Assembly (NCBI GenBank): GCA_002474405.1
Contig: DLQW01000026.1
Location: forward strand, 1 to 11,103
Length of the DNA stretch: 11,103 nt
Origin: Christensenella sp. UBA7597
Lineage (GTDB): Bacteria; Bacillota; Clostridia; Christensenellales; Borkfalkiaceae
Reading direction: 5' to 3'
In this document: positions 6,301 to 11,103 of the stretch, piece after piece
Layout of the letters: each line of letters begins with the position of its first letter
How positions within the stretch are numbered: position 1 is the stretch's first letter
Notes under the pieces: model-generated
Databases searched by the model: none
What the model saw: the letters and a program-made list of their open reading frames with translations, nothing else
What the model was told of the DNA's origin: nothing
Translations under genes and position numbers: made by a program

Positions 6301-7971
6301 TCAGGCAATAATGCCGAGCTCCAGCGCCGTTTCTTTCAGGATGTTCTGAATATCGGTATACCCCGCTTTCTTCAAATCGGAAATCATGCCGTCCCAGTCG
6401 CCGGAAAGATTTGCCGTACCGATAATCGCTTTGTTTACGAACGACCACGAAATATTTTTTACTTCCGCCATCTTGTTGTAAACCAGCGAAGGATATGCCG
6501 TAACGTTTACCAGCTTCGAATGCTGCAGATATTTCGTATACTCCACCGCCTGCCGCACGAGGGCGCCGTATTTGGGATACAGCGAACCGATGTCGGTAGC
6601 GATTTCGATGTTGCCGCTTCTTTCGTATTCGTCCCAGTCTACGGCATAACCGAATCGGCTGCCCATGCCGTGCAAGCCCGCGTTCACGGAATTGCCGTCA
6701 AGATCTTTCACTTTCGCGAAATAATTGGAGCGTTCGGAATTTCTGCCGTCGAGATCGGCAACCACGTTACCGTCCTCGTCCAGCGTGTAATGCGTGCCTT
6801 CGATGCCGTACAATCTGAGTTTCGAACCTTCGGGGCTGATCAGGTATTCCAGCAAATCCAGCGTTTTATACACGTCTTTCGTGCCTTTCGTAATCGCATA
6901 GCCGCCGTAATCTCCGCCCCAGTCGGAATAGCCTCTTTCGCCCTCGACGCCCAGCGTTTTTCCGGTTAATTCCGACGTGTTGCCCGTGCCGAGAAGCGGA
7001 GGTCCTACAATCACTTTATCGGCGCCGTTCGCGTCTTCGAAGTTTGCCACTACCCATTCCATGTGTCCTTCGCCGTTCGTCATGATGCAGCCCACTTTGC
7101 CGTTGTACCACTGGTTGCGGTCGGTATCGCCCGTATTCTGGTTGAACGTAGGATCGATCCAGCCTTTTTTATACATGGCGTTCATCCATTCGAGATACGG
7201 CTTGAATTCGTCGCGGGCGTACATATAAGAAGCCACGCCGCTATCCGTAATGTCCCAGTCGGGCGTAATGCCGAACGCGCCGTACAGCGGGTTAAGATAA
7301 TAGTTGTAGGTGTTCGGCGAAATGCCGTACGTCTGCCCGGAAGGATTTCCGTTGGCATCGGTGAAGAGGTTGTTGCCCGAAAATCTGCTCATCACGTATT
7401 CGAATTCGTCCAGCGTTTCGGGCGCTTTCGCATTGCCGTCGTCATCAACAAACCCGATGGCTTTCAGCCAGTCCGCGCGGTAATAAATCGCCCACGCGGT
7501 TTTCGTTTCCACCGCGGGAATCAGGTAATGCCCTTCGTAATACTGAATGTTTTTATACTGATTGCTGTATACCAGCTTGTTCAGATACGGGTACCGTTCC
7601 TCGTTGCCGATCAGAAGCTCGTCCAGATTCCACAGCAAATCCTGCGAAGGATCCGCCCAGCGCTGAAAAGCGCCTTCGGAATTTTCGGGATCGTACCAGA
7701 TGACGTCCGGCAAATCCATGCTGTTCATCATCGGCGTAAGCTTCGTGTAATAATTTTCGCTTTTCGCGCCTTCAAACGCGATGGTTACGCCTACGTCCGA
7801 TTCGATTTTCTGAAAGACGGAATCCATTTTCGCGCCCGCGTATTCGTCGCCCGAATAGGTGAAAATACGAATTTCCTGCGAAGAACCGTCGATGGGCTTG
7901 GCGCACGCCGCCATCGGCGCCAGCGCAACCGCCGCCAGAACGATTCCCGCGATACGAGTCATTTTTTTCAT
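6301..7971 (-). CDS. Extracellular solute-binding lipoprotein of a CUT1/LplA-type ABC importer
   Basis: A 556-residue binding protein, the typical size of the long LplA/YtcQ-like group (family 1 solute-binding proteins). Residues 1-23 form a lipoprotein signal peptide with lipobox M20-A-A-Cys23. The mature protein starts with a beta strand (IRIFTYSGDE) and has family landmarks such as LPDVIWYD near residue 90, YYRADWLKAIGF, PETLDEFEYVM, YGGYAITKGTKD and LLEYLISPEGSKLRLYGIEG. Trp and Tyr are abundant, as in carbohydrate-binding clefts. AAGGAGG lies eight bases before the ATG at 7971, inside the end of the nucleoside hydrolase gene, and only three bases separate the two genes, so translation is probably coupled. 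A second in-frame ATG at codon 4 is possible but less well placed. It should deliver ligand to the two permeases encoded upstream. Most characterised relatives bind oligosaccharides. The phosphoesterases and nucleoside hydrolase nearby hint at a ribosylated or phosphorylated ligand, which is an inference. Confidence 0.93.
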   Translation of the reverse strand: MKKMTRIAGIVLAAVALAPMAACAKPIDGSSQEIRIFTYSGDEYAGAKMDSVFQKIESDVGVTIAFEGAKSENYYTKLTPMMNSMDLPDVIWYDPENSEGAFQRWADPSQDLLWNLDELLIGNEERYPYLNKLVYSNQYKNIQYYEGHYLIPAVETKTAWAIYYRADWLKAIGFVDDDGNAKAPETLDEFEYVMSRFSGNNLFTDANGNPSGQTYGISPNTYNYYLNPLYGAFGITPDWDITDSGVASYMYARDEFKPYLEWMNAMYKKGWIDPTFNQNTGDTDRNQWYNGKVGCIMTNGEGHMEWVVANFEDANGADKVIVGPPLLGTGNTSELTGKTLGVEGERGYSDWGGDYGGYAITKGTKDVYKTLDLLEYLISPEGSKLRLYGIEGTHYTLDEDGNVVADLDGRNSERSNYFAKVKDLDGNSVNAGLHGMGSRFGYAVDWDEYERSGNIEIATDIGSLYPKYGALVRQAVEYTKYLQHSKLVNVTAYPSLVYNKMAEVKNISWSFVNKAIIGTANLSGDWDGMISDLKKAGYTDIQNILKETALELGIIA

Positions 7972-7974
7972 TGT

Positions 7975-8886
7975 TCAATCCTCCTTGTAATCAAGAATTT
8001 TCATTTCGTTTCCGATGATTTCCGTAAAATCGGAAACCACCGCGATTTTCATATGTTTTTCGCCGCGTTTGTTTACGAGGTCGAATTTTCCCGTGTTTGC
8101 CGTCATGCCGTACGTATACGCGCTCTCCGTTTCGAGATGCATGTCGATTTCCTCAAAATCGCAGTAATCTTCGTACGCCTGCCGCACCACCATCACGTCG
8201 TGCAGGCAGATTCTCCAGCCGGGAAGTTTCGATTTCAGCCATAAATTCGTAAGCAGCGAAAGATACTCTTTGTATTCGCTCCCGCGCATGTTCAGCATGT
8301 ATCGCTGCTGTTTTTCGCTCACCACGAATTTCGACGTTACTTCGCAGCCGAACGCCGTAACGGGCAAATCGGAAGAAAACACCGTTTTCGCCGCGGGAAT
8401 ATCGCAGTTGATATTCCATTCCACATACTGGTTCGCATAATCGCCGCCCATCATGATAACGCCGCCGATTCCGCTCATCGCCGACGGATCTTTTTCTATC
8501 GCCGCGGCGATATTCGTCAGCGGACCTATGGCAAGCAGCACCAGATTTTTGCCGTAGCGCTTCGCGCTTTGCACGATAAAATCGACGGCGTCCGACGGGC
8601 TGCCGTTTTCGTTATCCGGCGCATACGCTTCGTTTTCAAGGTCCGCCGTCCACTGGCAGCAATGCCCGTCCGCATTCCACGCGCCTTTCAGCCCCGCATA
8701 CACGGGAAGCTTCTTGCCGTATAAAGCCGCCATTTTTTTGGCGATGCGCGCCCGCTCGTCGGTCCAGCGAAACACCGTGGTAACGCCGAGCAGCGGCAAA
8801 TTTTTTTTCAACGCGAAATCCAGCGCGTACGCGTCGTCGATGTCGTCGCCGATGTCGGTATCGAGAATAAATTTTTTGTCTGTCAT
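7975..8886 (-). CDS. Nucleoside hydrolase (IUNH family), cytoplasmic
   Basis: A 303-residue enzyme of the inosine-uridine-preferring nucleoside hydrolase family, which splits the N-glycosidic bond of ribonucleosides into base and ribose with a bound calcium ion. The N-terminal fingerprint is intact: LDTDIGDDIDDAYAL at residues 8-22, holding the calcium-binding aspartates. Further landmarks are LAIGPLTNIAAAI (118-130), MMGGDY (145-150), the sugar-binding stretch EWNINCDIPAA (156-166) and the conserved HD pair at 229-230. There is no signal peptide, so it acts on imported substrate. AAAGGA is seven bases before the ATG. The gene lies between the second permease (20-base gap) and the binding-protein gene (3-base gap), an unusual position inside a transporter cassette that links it closely to whatever is imported. 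Family members also act on modified or non-nucleoside ribosides, so the true substrate is open. Confidence 0.92.
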   Translation of the reverse strand: MTDKKFILDTDIGDDIDDAYALDFALKKNLPLLGVTTVFRWTDERARIAKKMAALYGKKLPVYAGLKGAWNADGHCCQWTADLENEAYAPDNENGSPSDAVDFIVQSAKRYGKNLVLLAIGPLTNIAAAIEKDPSAMSGIGGVIMMGGDYANQYVEWNINCDIPAAKTVFSSDLPVTAFGCEVTSKFVVSEKQQRYMLNMRGSEYKEYLSLLTNLWLKSKLPGWRICLHDVMVVRQAYEDYCDFEEIDMHLETESAYTYGMTANTGKFDLVNKRGEKHMKIAVVSDFTEIIGNEMKILDYKED

Positions 8887-8906
8887 AATTCAGTCCTTTC
8901 GGCGGC

Positions 8907-9848
8907 TCAGCCTTTCACCGAGCCCACCATCACGCCTTTCGTGAAATACTTCTGCACGAAAGGATAAATCAACATAATGGGAATGATGGAAACCACCACC
9001 GTAGCCATTTTCACCGATTCCGCCAGCGCCTGCATCGAAGAATCTCCGCCGATGCCGGACGTGGATGTGGCTTTGGAAAGCATATCGCGCAGAATGTTTT
9101 GTATCAGCAGTTTTTCCTGCGATTTGATATACAGCAGCCCCGTCATGTAATCGTTCCATTTGCCTACGGCTACCCACAGCGCCACCGTAGCGATAATCGG
9201 TTTGGAAAGCGGAAGATATATCGAAAAGAAAATACGAAGTTCTCCCGCGCCGTCCAGCGCAGCCGATTCGCTCAGCTCCGCGGGAATCCCCTGAAAATAG
9301 TTTTTCACCACGAAGATATTGAACGCGCCCGTAGCGCCCACGGCGATATACACGAAGTAACTGTCCGTCAGCTGCAACACGTTTCTGATAAGGATATAAA
9401 ACGGAATCAGCCCGCCCGAAAACAGCATGGTAATCAGCACGTACACCAGCGCGACCTGCCGCCCCGGCAAATCTTTTTTCGAAAGCGGATACGCGCCCAC
9501 CGTGGTAAGCGCCACGGCAACCGCCGTTCCGATAATCGTAACCACGATGGTGTTTACGTACGCGCGGAATATGTTGGGATTGCCCAGCACGGATTTGTAC
9601 GCCGAAAAGCTCCACACTTCCACGGGCAGCCCGTTTACCAGTTGCCGCGAACGGAACGATTCGGTGATTACGTATACGAACGGGGCAATCAGCACGGCAA
9701 GAAAAATCAGCGTAATCAGATACAATATCACGTTGCAGCGGATATCGGAAGCGTTATTTCCGAACCGCGAACGCATGAACGCCGAAAACTTGCCGCGTTC
9801 TTTTTTCGCGCCCTCCCGCGAGGGAATACTCTGTTCGTTTTTTACCAT
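8907..9848 (-). CDS. CUT1 ABC importer permease, LplC/YtcP-like (second permease)
   Basis: A 313-residue inner-membrane subunit of the importer. A hydrophilic, basic N-terminus of about 38 residues precedes the first membrane helix (NVILYLITLIFLAVLIAPFV, from residue 39). About six helices follow in total. The cytoplasmic EAA loop that contacts the ATPase is at 194-217: ESAALDGAGELRIF, then LPLSKP. The ending FTKGVMVGSVKG is typical of this group, where the last residues are usually K-G-x-x-x-G-x-x-K-G. The ATG overlaps the stop of the preceding permease gene by seven bases (ATGGTAA) with AGGAGG just upstream, so translation is coupled and equal amounts of both permeases are expected. No ATPase gene follows. 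CUT1 systems of this kind usually share an MsmX/UgpC-type ATPase encoded elsewhere. Confidence 0.94.
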   Translation of the reverse strand: MVKNEQSIPSREGAKKERGKFSAFMRSRFGNNASDIRCNVILYLITLIFLAVLIAPFVYVITESFRSRQLVNGLPVEVWSFSAYKSVLGNPNIFRAYVNTIVVTIIGTAVAVALTTVGAYPLSKKDLPGRQVALVYVLITMLFSGGLIPFYILIRNVLQLTDSYFVYIAVGATGAFNIFVVKNYFQGIPAELSESAALDGAGELRIFFSIYLPLSKPIIATVALWVAVGKWNDYMTGLLYIKSQEKLLIQNILRDMLSKATSTSGIGGDSSMQALAESVKMATVVVSIIPIMLIYPFVQKYFTKGVMVGSVKG

Positions 9849-10825
9849 ATTCCTTCGCCTCCTATCAGTTTCGTCAGTTTGTTGGTGATGATGACAAGCA
9901 CGCAGCCGATCGCAGAATTGAAAAGTCCGATTGCCGTGGAAAGCGAGTAGTTGCCGCCCGTGATACCCAGCGAGAACAGATACATTTCCAATGTTTCGCC
10001 CTTGCCCGAAAGCACGCTGTTGTACGTGTTGTAAATCTGATCGAACCCGGCGTACATGATGTTGGAAAGGGTGAGAATCGCGTTGAACGAAATGGCGGGC
10101 AGCAGCCCCGGAAGGGTGATGTACAGAATTTTTTTGAATCTGCCCGCGCCGTCCAGCGAAGCCGCCTCATACAGCTGCGGATCGATGTTCATCAGCGTGG
10201 CAAGATAGATAATCGTGCCCCAGCCCGCTTCCTTATATATATCCGAAAAAATCAGGAAGCCCACATACAAATCGTCGTTACTGAAAAAGTGTATGTTTCT
10301 GCCGAACAGCTTCAGCATCACGCCCTGAAACGCCGTGGATTTATCCAGCGACAAGAAGATGCCGCCCAGCACTACCCACGATAAAAAGTGCGGTATGTAC
10401 GAAACCGACTGCGTAAATTTCGCAAACCTCGCCGACGGAAGTTCGTTCAGCATCAGCACCAGAAGAATCGGCGCGGGAAAGCCGAACAGCATTTTCAGCA
10501 GCGAAATTCTGAGCGTATTGATCAGTTTTTCTTTGAAGAGAGACGTTCCGAACAGCTGATTAAAATACTTGAACAAATCAAGTTTTCCGTCCGTCGTCGC
10601 CCACGGGCTGCCCCAGATGCCCTTTCTTACAAACCAGTCTTTGAAAGCGATCTGCAAGCCGAACATCGGATAATAATTGAAAATAAACAGATACACGATG
10701 AGCGGCAGCAGCATAAGATACAGCGGCAGAAATCTGACGAAAAGATTGCCTTTCGTTTTTCTGCTCCGTTTCCCCGCGTTTTTGCTTGCCGCCGGTTCGC
10801 GCGTCGTTGCGATTTCCTTTTCCAT
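9842..10825 (-). CDS. CUT1 ABC importer permease, LplB-like (first permease)
   Basis: A 327-residue inner-membrane subunit. A basic leader (KNAGKRSRKTKG) precedes helix 1 at about 32-52 (LPLYLMLLPLIVYLFIFNYY), followed by the PMFGLQIAFKDW segment typical of LplB relatives. About six helices can be seen. The EAA loop is at 220-243 (EAASLDGAGRFKKILYITLP, then GLLP). The C-terminus LTKLIGGEGIW also fits the family, where many members end in a short Gly-rich tail with a terminal Trp. CGGAG lies eight bases before the ATG. The gene starts the compact operon but no good promoter is visible in the 72 bases before it. A stem-loop there separates it from the partial surface-protein gene, so it may be expressed by readthrough. 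It pairs with the next permease to form the membrane channel. Confidence 0.94.
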   Translation of the reverse strand: MEKEIATTREPAASKNAGKRSRKTKGNLFVRFLPLYLMLLPLIVYLFIFNYYPMFGLQIAFKDWFVRKGIWGSPWATTDGKLDLFKYFNQLFGTSLFKEKLINTLRISLLKMLFGFPAPILLVLMLNELPSARFAKFTQSVSYIPHFLSWVVLGGIFLSLDKSTAFQGVMLKLFGRNIHFFSNDDLYVGFLIFSDIYKEAGWGTIIYLATLMNIDPQLYEAASLDGAGRFKKILYITLPGLLPAISFNAILTLSNIMYAGFDQIYNTYNSVLSGKGETLEMYLFSLGITGGNYSLSTAIGLFNSAIGCVLVIITNKLTKLIGGEGIW

Positions 10826-10842
10826 ACAAGATACTCCGAGCC

Positions 10843-10896
10843 GAAAAGTTTTTTGCTTCCGCGGCAGTTTTTCCCGCCGCGGAAACGTAACTTTTC
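10843..10896 (-). terminator. Two-step intercistronic stem-loop, possible attenuator or RNA-processing hairpin
   Basis: The inner stem TTCCGCGGC (10857-10865) pairs perfectly over nine bases with GCCGCGGAA (10876-10884) around a 10-base loop. An outer stem GAAAAGTT (10843-10850) pairs with AACTTTTC (10889-10896). There is no clean T run after the hairpin on the minus strand, only AAAAAACTTTTC, so it is not a standard intrinsic terminator. It fills almost the whole gap between the partial surface-protein gene and the first permease and could lower readthrough or protect one side of the message. Confidence 0.5.
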
Positions 10897-10897
10897 T

Positions 10898-11103
10898 TTA
10901 GTTTTCTTTCTTCTTTCTGGTTGCCGCAAACGCGATTGCCGCCGCGCCGAGCACCGCCGCCGCGCTGCCGAATCCGACGAATCCGCCGCAACCCGACTTC
11001 GTTTCTACCTTATTCAGCGCCGCAATCGCCTGCAATTTTGCGGAATTGCCCAGCGTTTTGCTCTTCGCCGAAAGGATTTTTTCCTTGCCGTCCGCCAGCG
11101 CTT
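10898..11103 (-). CDS. C-terminal end of an exported protein with a CGG / hydrophobic / Lys-rich tail (partial)
   Basis: Only the last 67 codons are inside the window; the reading frame is open to the edge and ends in TAA at 10900-10898. The visible part begins ALADGKEKILSAKSKTLGNS, a hydrophilic, probably helical stretch. It then gives SGCGGF, a hydrophobic Ala/Gly-rich segment of about 22 residues (AAAVLGAAAIAFAAT) and the tail RKKKEN. A Cys-Gly-rich motif followed by one membrane helix and a positive cluster is the general layout of C-terminal surface-anchoring tails in anaerobic Firmicutes and related groups. There is no LPXTG, so it is not a classical sortase A substrate. The main domain, and therefore the function, lies outside the window. 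The same strand and the 72-base gap to the first permease suggest a shared transcript, which would make it a plausible surface partner of the importer. Confidence 0.72.
   Translation of the reverse strand, partial: ALADGKEKILSAKSKTLGNSAKLQAIAALNKVETKSGCGGFVGFGSAAAVLGAAAIAFAATRKKKEN

Noticed and set aside
4783..6969. 728-codon open frame on the plus strand opposite the metallophosphoesterase and binding-protein genes
   Set aside because: It lies antisense to two genes with complete family motifs, its composition (very rich in Arg, His, Phe and Val) is that of a shadow frame, and it has no recognisable domain.
7063..8244. 393-codon plus-strand frame opposite the binding-protein and hydrolase genes
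   Set aside because: Shadow frame with the same Arg/His/Val bias and no domain; both opposite genes are certain.
9099..9950. 283-codon plus-strand frame opposite the permeases
   Set aside because: Antisense to clear permease genes, with implausible His/Arg/Gln-rich composition.

Overview
The window looks like chromosome from a Gram-positive anaerobe, most likely a gut-type Clostridia (Bacillota). The grounds are Gram-positive-style lipoproteins, strong Shine-Dalgarno sites, a CUT1 sugar-type importer without its own ATPase, and surface proteins built from InlB/Listeria-Bacteroides B-repeats and BspA-type leucine-rich repeats. The taxon is an inference. Every gene I accept is on the minus strand, so transcription runs from high to low coordinates. 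The long plus-strand ORFs are shadows. I saw no rRNA, tRNA, CRISPR or riboswitch, and no gene-free stretch exceeds 300 bases.

Region A (11103 to 4049) opens with the last 67 codons of an exported protein ending in a Cys-Gly-Gly / hydrophobic / Lys-rich tail. After an intercistronic stem-loop comes a tight six-gene operon: two CUT1/LplB-type permeases (7-base overlap), a cytoplasmic nucleoside hydrolase, a solute-binding lipoprotein, a metallophosphoesterase lipoprotein, and a glycerophosphodiester phosphodiesterase (GDPD). Gaps are 3 to 33 bases and a strong hairpin terminator closes the operon. Read together, the genes suggest surface dephosphorylation or cleavage of a phosphorylated or nucleoside-bearing compound, binding and import, then intracellular cleavage. 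The importing ATPase must be encoded elsewhere.

Region B (3952 to 531) starts with a perfect consensus promoter (TTGACA, 17 bases, TATAAT). It drives a gene for an unusual membrane-spanning protein with two tandem cytoplasmic XRE helix-turn-helix domains, one transmembrane helix and six extracellular B-repeats. A single in-frame TAA interrupts it. The same frame then stays open for 460 more codons, giving a seventh B-repeat, a BspA-type leucine-rich block, an eighth B-repeat and a C-terminal beta domain. The TAA sits exactly where every aligned full repeat has a tyrosine, so the ancestral gene almost certainly encoded one product of about 1110 residues. This is the most interesting object in the window. 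A bidirectional terminator follows it.

Region C (427 to 1) holds a 68-residue stand-alone helix-turn-helix protein with its own extended -10 promoter, two upstream direct repeats and a 16-base perfect palindrome in the leader. The last 21 bases resemble the terminal inverted repeat of an IS3-family element that runs off the window.
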